Shown here: positions 22,702-34,744 of the stretch, one piece after another
Layout of the letters: each line of letters opens with the position of its first letter
Position numbering within the stretch: the first letter of the stretch is position 1
DNA from: Macrostomum hystrix
Lineage: Eukaryota > Platyhelminthes > Macrostomidae
NCBI GenBank assembly: GCA_950097015.1
Contig: CATNEN010000002.1
Coordinates: forward strand, 7,147,501-7,211,500
Reading direction: 5' to 3'
DNA length: 64,000 nucleotides
Notes under the pieces: generated by a model
What the model was told of the DNA's origin: nothing
The model's database searches: none
The model's input: only the letters and a program-made list of their open reading frames with translations
Made by a program: the position numbers and the translations under genes

Positions 22702-22953
22702 ACCTACCATGCAAACACTCTGCTCTTCTTCATTCTGGAGAAGCATTGCACGGACTCCAATGCTTTGCAGCCTCAGAATCTGATCTCACTGCTGAAGGAG
22801 TCTCTCGACATGATGCTGAGCTTCATCGACTCAAGCAGGTCACCCGATGAGTGCATGCCGCACTTCTTCATGTCCGACTCTCCGGTCCACTTCAAGAACG
22901 CTGGAATCGGCGGCGACTTCGACAACACAAAGTCGAGGTTCGAGACCGACTAA
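22702..22953 (+). CDS. Mab-21/cGAS-like protein, terminal exon or fragment
   Basis: The segment after GGACTCAAG reads TYHANTLLFFILEKHC, LISLLKESLDMMLSFID and CMPHFFMSDSPVHFKN before a stop. The order (K-T-Y-H-x-N-T-L-L-F, a helical spacer, then PHFF plus a polar stretch) matches the C-terminal helical domain of Mab-21 family proteins, where S-Y-H-L-K-T-L and L-P-H-Y-F are typical. This family includes nucleotidyltransferases such as cGAS and cGAS-like receptors; the catalytic half would be N-terminal and is not visible upstream, where a 1-kb secreted-protein exon lies instead. It is either a 3' exon of a gene with a long intron or a stranded pseudogene piece. Not a complete enzyme. Confidence 0.5.
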   Translation, partial: TYHANTLLFFILEKHCTDSNALQPQNLISLLKESLDMMLSFIDSSRSPDECMPHFFMSDSPVHFKNAGIGGDFDNTKSRFETD

Positions 22954-23079
22954 GAGAGCCGAGAAGCGAAATTAGCAGAGTGGTTGAGTAGATGAATGGA
23001 CCCGTGAGACCTCTGCAGTCAGAGAACTTCTATTTTCACCAGTTCACACTGCTGCCGTTGACTGCGGAGTGAACTTTGC

Positions 23080-23372
23080 GGGGCAGAAGTGTCTGAGGGG
23101 TAGAAGTGTCTGAGGGGTAGAAGTGTCTGAGGGGTAGAAGTGTCTGAGGGGTAGAAGTGTCTGAGGGGTATAAGTGTCTGAGGGGTATAAGTGTCTGAGG
23201 GGTATAAGTGTCTGAGGGGTAGAAGTGTCTGAGGGGTAGAAGTGTCTGAGGGGTATAAGTGTCTGAGGGGTAGAAGTGTCTGAGGGGTATAAGTGTTTGA
23301 GGGGTAGAAGTGTCTGAGGGGTAGAAGTGTCTGAGGGGTAGAAAGTCTGAGGGGTAGAAGTGTCTGAGGGGC
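23080..23372 (+). repeat. 17-bp minisatellite (AGAAGTGTCTGAGGGGT)n
   Basis: About 17 copies, with TATAAGTGTCTGAGGGG variants, just after the Mab-21-like exon. Confidence 0.95.
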
Positions 23373-23621
23373 TGGTGGTCCGATTCAAAGATATATTTCG
23401 TGCATGGCTCATACGCTCTCCTATGCGCACAACTTCACCAGTGCAAGAGAGGCTAAAGTCAATATAAAGTAAAAGTTTTGATCCAAGGCAAGTTAATTTA
23501 CGTCTATGGGTGTACTAGATTTAGATTTACCCCGTACTTAATTTGATGCGTATTTAAAAATATTTTTTGCTTGCCACTCTTGCTCACTCTTATCACTCTT
23601 AAGGTTCGATTCTGAGTTAAA
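23373..23621. promoter_or_regulatory. Upstream region of the four-helix membrane gene
   Basis: AT-rich flank with CACTCTT repeats (23576-23600) just before the ATG; no clear TATA box. Confidence 0.3.
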
Positions 23622-25075
23622 ATGGCAACCGTCTTTACTCTGCTGAGTCTGGGTTTCGTCTGTGCCCTTTTGGCCTGCATTACGAAACGTTGGAATCGCG
23701 GCGGACTGTTTGACTTGCAGGGTACGATATTGCTGAGTTGCTGAGATAACAAATGAACTTTTACACTCAGAATATAGTAGCCCGTTTAACTTTTACGTTT
23801 CCATTTGCAGAAAGGAGTTCTGCTGGCGATATTGTCAGAGTCATAGCCATCATCGGCACCGCTTTTTTGGGGGTTAGCCTGCTGTTCGAGTTGCTCAGGA
23901 TTATGGTCAAGAAGTTGAAGCAGAAAACTTGTATCAACGTAATGATCCTGATTTGCTGCATTATCAGCGGTGAGTACAAATCCTTGTTCCGCTAAATTTG
24001 CCCCGTGTTTAAGCCACAGCGTGAACCTTTCTCTCCCAGATTTTACGGCCCGCACCCACTACCCCAACTCTACAGCCCGCACCCACTACCCCAACTCTAC
24101 AGCCCGCACCCACTACCCCACCTCTACAGCCCGCACCCACTACCCCAACCCCAACTCTACGGCCCGCACCCACCACCCCAACTCTGCAGCCCGCACCCAC
24201 TACCCCAATACTTCGGCCCGCACCCACAACCCCAATACTTCGGCCCGCACCCACAACCCCAATACTTCGGCCCGCACCCACTACCCTAACTCTACAGCCC
24301 GCAGTCACAACCCCAACTCTACAGCCCGCACTCACAACCCCAACTCTACAGCCCGCACCCACTACCCTAACTCTACAGCCCGCAGTCACAACCCCAACTC
24401 TACAGCCCGCACTCACAACCCCAACTCTACAGCCCGCACTCACAACCCCAACTCTACAGCCCGCACTCACAACCCCAACTCTACAGCCCGCACCCACAAC
24501 CCCAATACTTCGGCCCGCACCCACAACCCCAATACTTCGGCCCGCACCCACTACCCTAACTCTACAGCCCGCAGTCACAACCCCAACTCTACAGCCCGCA
24601 CTCACAACCCCAACTCTACAGCCCGCACCCACTACCCTAACTCTACAGCCCGCAGTCACAACCCCAACTCTACAGCCCGCACTCACAACCCCAACTCTAC
24701 AGCCCGCACTCACAACCCCAACTCTACAGCCCGCACTCACAACCCCAACTCTACAGCCCGCACCCACAACCCCAACTCTGCGGCCCGCGCCCACCACCCA
24801 TCAGTAGCCGCACCCACCATCTAAATTGTAAGGCCAGTTCCGACGACCCCGAAGTCTATTTGAAAGTGATCTTTTTATGTCCACATGTCTCGAAGCATTT
24901 GTTTTAAGCGCTATCCTTGTATGTGCACCCCGCAGTTCTAGCGCTGTTATCTGGCCTCTGCATGTACGCCCGGTACTACACAACAGGCGGCTACAGCCTC
25001 TGGCTGCTGACTGCCAGCACTGTGTTCGCTACGGAAGCTATGATTGTGAACATCATGCAGTGCCGTCGCGGTTAA
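23622..25075 (+). CDS. Small four-transmembrane protein, claudin/PMP22-like layout
   Basis: Three exons, 23622-23721, 23811-23969 and 24936-25075, join in phase 1 at both introns (donors G|GTACGA and G|GTGAGT; acceptors CATTTGCAG and CCCCGCAG) for about 132 aa. Four hydrophobic helices are visible: TVFTLLSLGFVCALLACI, IVRVIAIIGTAFLGVSLLF, INVMILICCIISGVLALLSG and SLWLLTASTVFATEAMIVN. The first loop is very short (TKRWNRGGLFDLQERSS) and lacks the W-GLW-C-C signature of claudins, so family assignment is only by topology. A basic end (QCRRG) points to a cytoplasmic C-terminus. Intron 2 is filled by a 27-bp minisatellite whose units look like splice acceptors. The 3' end lies about 40 bases from a foldback element. 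Confidence 0.75.
24036..24815 (+). repeat. 27-bp minisatellite in intron 2 of the four-helix gene
   Basis: About 29 copies of a 27-bp unit with core CCAACTCTACAGCCCGCAC. Length divisible by three keeps one frame open on each strand (ARTHYPNST on the plus strand). Confidence 0.95.
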
Positions 25076-25115
25076 GTTTTGTTTTAGTTTGAACAGGCTA
25101 TCAATATTTGACATT

Positions 25116-26127
25116 CTACTATTGGTTTTTAACTTCTATTTTAAACTAAGTAACTTCAATTTCGCCCGGCGGTTCTCCGACTGGTGTTAGTATTTCCATT
25201 TCGCCCGCGGGGAGGGGGATGCTCATGTGTACCCGATTATTAACTTCAATTTCGCCCGCGGGAGGGGGATGCTCATGTGTACCCGATTATTAACTTCAAT
25301 TTCGCCCGCGGGGAGGGGGTTGCTCATGTGTACCCGATTAGTAACTTCAATTTCGTCCGCGTGACCGGCCTGCCCAAGTTAGAGTAAATCAATTTCACAA
25401 AAGTAACTTCTATTACGTCTTGCATTATTTTCATACGGCTTCAAACATTAATATAGGCCATGATGGGTCTGTACTTTCAAAATATTTTTGGACGTCTCAG
25501 GCAAGACACCAAGTGGGAGACAAACAACAAAAAGAGTTCGTATTGTCGCTCCAATAAGATTGGAGCCTTAGGAGCGGCTGGATGTGAAAGTATTGGCGCT
25601 ATCCAATTAGCAGATTTTTTTGTCATTCTGTGTTATAGGGTCATAAATTCACAGGGCCATAAATCTCTCGACACTCGAAATAATTATCATAATTGCATTG
25701 CAGTGGAGTCGGTGGCGGCGTCGGCGTCGACGAAGATCAAAGACAAGGACATTGCCGGTATTTCACAGAGCGGACGCAAAAACAAATCGCTGGGCTGAAG
25801 AGACGAAATCTCGCGGGCGAAATTGAAGTTAATAATCGGGTACACATGAGCATCCCCCTCCCCGCGGGCGAAATTGAAGTTAATAATCGGGTACACATGA
25901 GCATCCCCCTCCCCGCGGGCGAAATTGAAGTTAATAATCGGGTACACATGAGCATCCCCCTCCCCGCGGGCGAAATTGAAGTTAATAATCGGGTACACAT
26001 GAGCATCCCCCTCCCCGCGGGCGAAATTGAAGTTAATAATCGGGTACACATGAGCATCCTCCTCCCGCGGGCGAAATCGAAGCTACTTAGTTTGAAATAG
26101 AAGTTGAAAACCAATAGTATTAGAAAG
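25116..26127. mobile_element. Foldback-like element with tandem-repeat inverted arms
   Basis: The outer ends match in inverted orientation (ACTATTGGTTTT ... AACTTCTATT, TAAGTA). Inside each arm is a tandem array of the same 51-bp unit (core GCGGGCGAAATTGAAGTTAA): about four degenerate copies at 25150-25345 and five regular copies at 25805-26095 in opposite orientation. A unique spacer of about 460 bp separates the arms and codes for nothing recognisable. Drosophila FB elements have this architecture. Confidence 0.75.
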
Positions 26128-27058
26128 ACAATTCAAATCGACAGGACAAAGACTGAAAGACATTGGCTTATTATACTTGCTGCAATATTTTCAACCGAAA
26201 CATAGAAAAAAACCCTAAGATATTTTTTTTATTTACCCTTTAACTCCAAATGCTTTTTCTTCCTTCTAAAATATTTAATGCGCTTTTTAGATTGGCGAAT
26301 ACTCAGAGTGAATTATTTTATATTGAATTTATTTTTGCATGACACCTCTCTCAGTTAGTCTGAGTACACTTTTAGCTGCTGCATGCCTTAGACCTGATTC
26401 TGATGATTCCCCCACTTGCCCCGGGCGAACATCTCTGTTTTCAGTTGAAACTTCATTTATTTGCATCGGTGCAAATACACAGTTCATTTCACTCGCGCGT
26501 AGAAAATATTAAAACGCTGCTTCTAACTGCTCAATAGTCTAAATCAATAAACTTCACTTTACTTCACCCAGAGCTCAAATTTAATTTGACCATAGCCATT
26601 AAATCATTTTTGCGGGCCTAGCGATGAGTTTTCAGGGCGTCAATGAGAAAACTTTTGCCTTGAATTTATCGATTGTCGCGGCCGCTCTCTCCAGCGCCCT
26701 GTGTGTCGCTAGGGCGGCCACCCCAACCTTAGGTTTTGACTAGCACTTGCGCTGGGCCGGGGGCAGTGTGCATAGGGCTTAAGCTCGTGTACACGCGCCG
26801 GCCTATAAATCACAAACTTTTGGGACGTGCTGCACGTTACCTGTTCTCCGTCAACTAAAAATATATATTACGTGGCTGCGATCGCCACACTATGGTAATT
26901 TTATTTTATTTTTTAATAACAAATAAAGATTAAACATAGAAACATGCGCATTCAAACAGCGACAGCAGTTATTTCTCACAAGCACGAAATAAACAACCAG
27001 TTAGTAAAAGTTAGTCTTATTAGCACTTCATTATCGAAACTATCAGACTGCAGGTAAA
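26128..27058. other. Intergenic, no gene seen
   Basis: AT-rich left half, then a GC-rich patch (26680-26850) with GGCGGCC and CGCTAGGGCGG motifs. No ORF or repeat could be supported. Confidence 0.5.
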
Positions 27059-28370
27059 CTAGTCCTTCGCGCCGTGGATCTCGAACTTACAATTTTGAAA
27101 TGTTCCGGAAAAATTCACACTGATCGATTGTCCTGGCGACGGCGACTCAGCTTTTCCTTCGGCATGATGAACATTGCAGTTAGACATTGTTTCCTTTATC
27201 GACGTCACACCAGTAGGGCCCACACGTTTAACGCCCATGGTCGATGCACTGGCATCGACGGACAATGCTTCTGACATTGCTCGAAAGTCGGCGTCTCTCC
27301 TCATCCTGAAGTAACATTCCACACTCTCCGGCTTCCTGTGTCCCGCACTTTTAGCAATCGCTGAATTCGAAAATGCGTGCTTTTTTTAATCGTAACGTGG
27401 GTTACGCGAATACAATGATTCATGTAACGCTTAGAGAGGCCGAGATTATTCGACAGTTGAGTCATAAATTGATCGATCGTATTCTTGCCAACCGTACGGG
27501 AGACACAGTACCAGCGCTTATCTGATGTACCTTTCGAAACGTTGACACACTGCTTCGAGAAAAGCGACTGCAAGGCACATTTAGGCACTGCAGGTACATA
27601 TTCAAGGCAGCATCGGGACAATTTTGATTTTCGGAATCCGAATACATGCGTGTCTGCTTAGCATCATGTGATTCGGTCTTCTTCAGAGATGCCTTCGAGT
27701 TCTTACTTAGAAGGTCATGATTCAGTGCGACATAGGCACGGCCTTCAGAATCTTCTAAAAACACGAAACTTTCCTTAGTCAGCGTTGGTAGAGTTTCTCG
27801 TCCACGCAGTCCAAAATAATAAATTAGATGAAACATGACCTCCTGCTGCAGTATGACACCATTTGACCTATCAAAATAGCCCATGATTTTCTGCAGGTCA
27901 TTATTTTCAATTGCAGCAAACCTGTCTCGGTATTTGGGTTGATTGGCTAGCTTGTACTTGTGAACCATCGATACTAAAATTCGATTGGCATTACGCGAAA
28001 GCAATGTCCGCAATAATATTTATATCTGGACGGTTGAGACAGAAAAAGCGACGCAGTCCGGCTAGAATGCAGATCAGACTTGCTGGAGCATAGTACTGCT
28101 CGTCCTTTGTTCGCAGTCTCGAATAGAAGAAGCGTAAATGTTTGCCAAGATAGACTTTGGAATTTGTAACAGTTCAGTTGACAGCTTGCTTGCTTCCAAA
28201 AATCTCTTGAAGCTGTTCACATTTTCCTCGATCTGCCGTGCAGAAGAATCGGGCATGCCATCTCGCTCAAGCTCATTCAACATTGCGTCCTCCAGAATGT
28301 CTTGTATCTCCTCTGAATCTATCTTGCGCGCGAATTTCTCGCTTAGTTCTTCCAAATACCGACTGTTTGA
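27059..28370 (-). pseudogene. Second Crypton-like tyrosine recombinase, decayed
   Basis: Frames must be changed about four times (near 28080, 28005, 27580 and 27385). The joined evidence reads YYAPASLICILAGLRRFF, YYFGLRGRETL (catalytic Arg), GKNTID ... SKRYMNHCIR (H-x-x-R) and SAGHRKPESVECYF (second His and Tyr). It ends VNFSGTFQNCKFEI, a Ser/Asn-rich tail of the kind I recall from this family. All catalytic residues survive, but the reading frame does not. The copy differs much from the one at 9476-10916, so the two are not a recent duplication. Confidence 0.75.
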
Positions 28371-28879
28371 TTCTGATTATATCCAAGCTAACACTTCGGT
28401 TGACATACTGGAGACAATTTCTCAAAATTGTAAAAATTAATTTAATGGTTGATCATGGGTTAGACCGTCAAAAGAGCTAAATCCTGGCAGAGTTTAATCT
28501 ACAGCCAAGGACAACTTAATAACTCAGGACCGGAAACGAGCCAATTCATGGCGAAAAAAGTATGAGGCTCGTTTAAAAGCATTGTTCTATGGCCCATCCG
28601 TATGCGCATGCTTTCAGTTGCGAATGTATACTCGTATCATATTTGACTTTTTAATAGGCAGTCAGAAGGCGGGTGCAGGGTCGGTTTTCTTAAATGTTGA
28701 ATAGTTTTATTACATAAAAAACGTCGTGAAAATACACAATGGGAAAGCTGTACATGCAGCACATGTATAACGAAACTCGAGAAAAATTTACGATTCTTTC
28801 TTCATCTGAACTGCAAACAGAGAGGAAAATAACAGTCACATAACGGGACAAGAGCTGACTATGATTAATAGTAAAGTGA
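28371..28879. other. Intergenic between Crypton relic and satellite array
   Basis: No gene or repeat recognised. It ends immediately before the CTAG that closes the Helitron-like array. Confidence 0.5.
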
Positions 28880-28978
28880 CTAGCAAGTTTTGCCCCCCTT
28901 CGGGGAGCAGAAATATTTTGATTTCGTCCAGTATACACTTTTTAGCAGCTGCATTTTCAGCCTTTTTACGCTACAATG

Positions 28979-29951
28979 ATCAGTTGACAATGATCCCCCA
29001 GTTGATAAAGATCCCCCAGTTGACAATAATCCCCCAGTTGACAATGATCCCCCAGTTGACAATGATCCCCCCGTTGACAATAATCCCCCAATTGATGATG
29101 ATCACGCAGTTGATTATGATCCCCCAGTTGACAATAATCCCTCAATTGATGATGATCACGCAGTTGACAATGATCCCCCAGTTAATGATGACTCCCCATT
29201 GATGATGATCCCCAGTTGACAATGTTCCCACAGCTGACAATGATCCCCGAGTTGACAATAATCCCCCAATTGATGATGATCACGCAGTTGACAATGATCC
29301 CCCAGTTAATGATGACTCCCCATTGATGATAATCTCCAGTTGACAACGTTCCCCCAGTTGACAATGTTCCCACAGTTGACAATGATCCCCCAGTTGATGA
29401 TGATCAACAAGTTGACAATGATCCCCCCAGTTCACAATGATCCTCCGGGTGATGATAAACCCCCAGTTGACAATGATCCCCAGTTGACAATGATCCCCCA
29501 GTTGACATTGACAATGATCTCCCAGTTGACAATGATCCCCCAGTTGACAATTATCCCCCAGTTAACCATGATCCCGCATTTGATGATGACTCCCCAGTTG
29601 ACAATTATCCCCCAGTTGACAATTATCCCCCCGTTGACAATGATCCTCCAGTTGACCATGATCCCCCAGTTGACGATTATCCCCCAGTCGACAATTATCT
29701 CTCAGTTGACTATGATCCCCCATTGATGGTGATCCCAGTTGACAATGTTCCCCCAGTTGAACATGATCCCCTAGTTGACAATGATCCCCTAGTTGATTAT
29801 GATCCCGCATTTGGTGATGTTTCCCCGTGACAATTATCCCCCAGTTGACAATTATCCCCCAGTTGCCAATGATCCTCCAGTTGACAATGATCCCCCAGTT
29901 GACAATTATCCCCCAGTTTACCATGATCCCCCAGTTGACGATTATCCACCA
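28979..29951 (+). repeat. 18-bp satellite block A (GATCCCCCAGTTGACAAT)n
   Basis: About 54 copies, more degenerate than blocks B-D, with variants GATGATGATCACGCAGTT and GTTCCCCCAGTTGACAAT. It lies close to the hairpin end of the first large element. Confidence 0.95.
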
Positions 29952-31915
29952 GTTCTGGTTTAGCTATGATTCAAACGCTGGGTTAGCCATGATTCAAACT
30001 CTGGTTTAGCCATGATTCAAACTCTGGTTTAGCCATGATTCAGAATCTAGTTTAGCCATGATTCAGACGCTGGTTTAGCTATGATTCAAACTCTGGTTTA
30101 GCCATGATTCAGACGCTGGTTTAGCTATGATTTAAACTCTGGTTTAGCCATGATTCAGACTCTGGTGTAGCCATGATTCAGACTCTGGTTTAGCCATGAT
30201 TCAGACTCTGGTTTAGCCATGATTCAGACTCTGGTTTAGCTATGAGCCATGATTCAGACTCTGGTGTAGCCATGATTCAGACTCTGGTTTAGCCATGATT
30301 CAAACTCTGTTTTAGCTATGATTCAAACTCTGGTTTTGCCATGATTCAGACGCTTGTTTAGCTATGATTCAAACTCTGGTTTAGCTATGAGCCATGATTC
30401 AGACTCTGGTGTAGCCATGAATCAGACTCTGGTTTAGCCATGATTCAAACTCTGGTTTAGCTATGATTTAAACTCTGGTTTTGCCATGATTCAAACTCTG
30501 GTTTAGCCATGATTCAGACTCTGGTTTAGCTATGATTCAGACTCTGGTGTAGCCATGATTCAGACTCTGGTTTAGCCATGATTCAGACTCTGGTTTAGCC
30601 TTGATTCAGACTCTGGTTTAGCCATGATTCAGACTCTGGTTTAGCCTTGATTCAGACTCTGGTTTAGCCATGATTCAGACTCTGGTTTAGCCATGATTCA
30701 GACTCTGGTTTAGCCATGATTCAGACTCTGGTTTAGCTATGATTCAAACTCTGGTTTAGCCATGATTCAGACTCTGGTTTAGCCTTGATTCAGACTCTGG
30801 TTTAGCCATGATTCAGACTCTGGTTTAGCCATGATTCAGACTCTGGTTTAGCCATGATTCAGACTCTGGTGTAGCCATGATTCAGACTCTGGTTTAGCCT
30901 TGATTCAGACTCTGGTTTAGCCATGATTCAGACTCTGGTTTAGCCATGATTCAGACTCTGGTTTAGCCATGATTCAGACTCTGGTGTAGCCATGATTCAG
31001 ACTCTGCATGGTTTAGCCATGATCCAGACTCTGATTTAGCCATGATTCAGACTCTGGTTTAGCCATGATTCAGACTCTGGTGTAGCCATGATTCAGACTC
31101 TGGTTTAGCCATGATTCAGACTCTGGTTTAGCTATGATTCAAACTCTGGTTTAGCCATGATTCAGACTCTGGTTTAGCCATGATTCAGACTCTGGTTTAG
31201 CCATGATTCAAACTCTGGTTTAGCCATGATTCAGACTCTGGTGTAGCCATGATTCAGACTCTGGTTTAGCTATGATTCAAACTCTGGTTTAGCCATGATT
31301 CAGACTCTGGTTTAGCCATGATTCAGACTCTGGTGTAGCCATGATTCAGACTCTGGTTTAGCTATGATTCAAACTCTGGTTTAGCCATGATTCAGACTCT
31401 GGTTTAGCCATGATTCAGACTCTGGTGTAGCCATGATTCAGACTCTGGTTTAGCCATGATTCAAACTCTGGTTTAGCCATGATTCAGACTCTGGTTTAGC
31501 CATGATTCAGACTCTGGTTTAGCTATGATTCAAACTCTGGTTTAGCCATGATTCAGACTCTGGTTTAGCCATGATTCAGACTCTGGTGTAGCCATGATTC
31601 AGACTCTGGTTTAGCTATGATTCAAACTCTGGTTTAGCCATGATTCAGACTCTGGTTTAGCCATGATTCAGACTCTGGTGTAGCCATGATTCAGACTCTG
31701 GTTTAGCCATGATTCAGACTCTGGTTTAGCCTTGATTCAGACTCTGGTTTAGCCATGATTCAGACTCTGGTGTAGCCATGATTCAGACTCTGGTTTAGCC
31801 ATGATTCAGACTCTGGTGTAGCCATGATTCAGACTCTGGTTTAGCCATGATCCAGACTCTGGTTTAGCCTTGATTCAGACTCTGGTTTAGCCATGATTCA
31901 AACTCTGTTTTAGCC

Positions 31916-32506
31916 GGTGTGCTATGATTTATGATATTTTATTTACGAAATGAAAAAAATAATATAAAATAGTCTTCAATCACTACTGGCTGAAAATTAG
32001 TCTAAATGATTTGATGCAGTGCAGAATCGAACCCTAGCCTAGCCTAACCTATTCCTAGTGCCTACACATCGGCTATTCCGACTGTTGGTTAGTGGGTGCA
32101 AAAATCAGCCTTATAAAATGAATTCTCAAAGTTCTGGCTTTGTACAATGAAGTAAGAAAATAGAGTACACTCAGTCTTGCGGTTGGTTGTGTACATTTAT
32201 TTCCAATTTGTCTCCAGAGTGCAGGCTTCAAATTCAATCAGCTAGGGGTTGTTGCGCAATTTGACGATGCAATTCTAATTCAGTGGCAGTGAGTAAAATT
32301 CTCAATAGGCCAAGATGGTTTGACCTTTGAAAAATCATGTTTTTCGAATATTTAATCCCTTTAGCAATAAAGTTAAGCTTAATAAAAATACGTGTATAAT
32401 TGTCCCCATATTTAGCATCTTTTGGTGAAGAAATGGTGAAAATCGGTTGAGCCGTTCGGGAGAAAATCAATTACAACCAAGCAAGCATTTCATTTTTAGT
32501 ATAGTG
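31916..32506. repeat. 591-bp segment, copy 1 (element 5' region)
   Basis: AT-rich non-satellite DNA. Its right part (from TTTTTCGAATATTTAATCCC to TTTTTAGTATAGTG) is a diverged relative of the short Helitron-like units at 42963-45305, including AATCGGTTGAGCCGTTCGGG. It carries the GAAATGGTG variant, shared only with copy 6. A 78-codon minus ORF in every copy looks incidental. Confidence 0.9.
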
Positions 32507-34153
32507 GCCATGATTCAGACTCTGGTTTAGCCATGATTCAAACTCTGTTTTAGCTATGATTCAAACTCTGGTTTTGCCATGATTCAGACGCTTGTTTAGC
32601 TATGATTCAAACTCTGGTTTAGCTATGAGCCATGATTCAGACTCTGGTGTAGCCATGAATCAGACTCTGGTTTAGCCATGATTCAAACTCTGGTTTAGCT
32701 ATGATTTAAACTCTGGTTTTGCCATGATTCAAACTCTGGTTTAGCCATGATTCAGACTCTGGTTTAGCTATGATTCAGACTCTGGTGTAGCCATGATTCA
32801 GACTCTGGTTTAGCCATGATTCAGACTCTGGTTTAGCCTTGATTCAGACTCTGGTTTAGCCATGATTCAGACTCTGGTTTAGCCTTGATTCAGACTCTGG
32901 TTTAGCCATGATTCAGACTCTGGTTTAGCCATGATTCAGACTCTGGTTTAGCCATGATTCAGACTCTGGTTTAGCTATGATTCAAACTCTGGTTTAGCCA
33001 TGATTCAGACTCTGGTTTAGCCTTGATTCAGACTCTGGTTTAGCCATGATTCAGACTCTGGTTTAGCCATGATTCAGACTCTGGTTTAGCCATGATTCAG
33101 ACTCTGGTGTAGCCATGATTCAGACTCTGGTTTAGCCTTGATTCAGACTCTGGTTTAGCCATGATTCAGACTCTGGTTTAGCCATGATTCAGACTCTGGT
33201 TTAGCCATGATTCAGACTCTGGTGTAGCCATGATTCAGACTCTGGTTTAGCCATGATTCAGACTCTGGTTTAGCCTTGATTCAGACTCTGGTTTAGCCAT
33301 GATTCAGACTCTGGTTTAGCCATGATTCAGACTCTGGTTTAGCCATGATTCAGACTCTGGTGTAGCCATGATTCAGACTCTGGTTTAGCCTTGATTCAGA
33401 CTCTGGTTTAGCCATGATTCAGACTCTGGTTTAGCCATGATTCAGACTCTGGTTTAGCCATGATTCAGACTCTGGTGTAGCCATGATTCAGACTCTGCAT
33501 GGTTTAGCCATGATCCAGACTCTGATTTAGCCATGATTCAGACTCTGGTTTAGCCATGATTCAGACTCTGGTGTAGCCATGATTCAGACTCTGGTTTAGC
33601 CATGATTCAGACTCTGGTTTAGCTATGATTCAAACTCTGGTTTAGCCATGATTCAGACTCTGGTTTAGCCATGATTCAGACTCTGGTTTAGCCATGATTC
33701 AAACTCTGGTTTAGCCATGATTCAGACTCTGGTTTAGCCATGATTCAGACTCTGGTTTAGCTATGATTCAAACTCTGGTTTAGCCATGATTCAGACTCTG
33801 GTTTAGCCATGATTCAGACTCTGGTGTAGCCATGATTCAGACTCTGGTTTAGCTATGATTCAAACTCTGGTTTAGCCATGATTCAGACTCTGGTTTAGCC
33901 ATGATTCAGACTCTGGTGTAGCCATGATTCAGACTCTGGTTTAGCCATGATTCAGACTCTGGTTTAGCCTTGATTCAGACTCTGGTTTAGCCATGATTCA
34001 GACTCTGGTGTAGCCATGATTCAGACTCTGGTTTAGCCATGATTCAGACTCTGGTGTAGCCATGATTCAGACTCTGGTTTAGCCATGATCCAGACTCTGG
34101 TTTAGCCTTGATTCAGACTCTGGTTTAGCCATGATTCAAACTCTGTTTTAGCC

Positions 34154-34744
34154 GGTGTGCTATGATTTATGATATTTTATTTACGAAATGAAAAAAATAA
34201 TATAAAATAGTCTTCAATCACTACTGGCTGAAAATTAGTCTAAATGATTTGATGCAGTGCAGAATCGAACCCTAGCCTAGCCTAACCTATTCCTAGTGCC
34301 TACACATCGGCTATTCCGACTGTTGGTTAGTGGGTGCAAAAATCAGCCTTATAAAATGAATTCTCAAAGTTCTGGCTTTGTACAATGAAGTAAGAAAATA
34401 GAGTACACTCAGTCTTGCGGTTGGTTGTGTACATTTATTTCCAATTTGTCTCCAGAGTGCAGGCTTCAAATTCAATCAGCTAGGGGTTGTTGCGCAATTT
34501 GACGATGCAATTCTAATTCAGTGGCAGTGAGTAAAATTCTCAATAGGCCAAGATGGTTTGACCTTTGAAAAATCATGTTTTTCGAATATTTAATCCCTTT
34601 AGCAATAAAGTTAAGCTTAATAAAAATACGTGTATAATTGTCCCCATATTTAGCATCTTTTGGTGAAGAAATTGTGAAAATCGGTTGAGCCGTTCGGGAG
34701 AAAATCAATTACAACCAAGCAAGCATTTCATTTTTAGTATAGTG
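34154..34744. repeat. 591-bp segment, copy 2
   Basis: Starts 2238 bp after copy 1. Carries GAAATTGTG instead of GAAATGGTG. Confidence 0.9.

Noticed and set aside
28979-30009. Long overlapping ORFs on both strands in the 18-bp satellite
   Set aside because: 18 is a multiple of three and the unit has few stops, so open frames arise on both strands without coding; no domain or start context.
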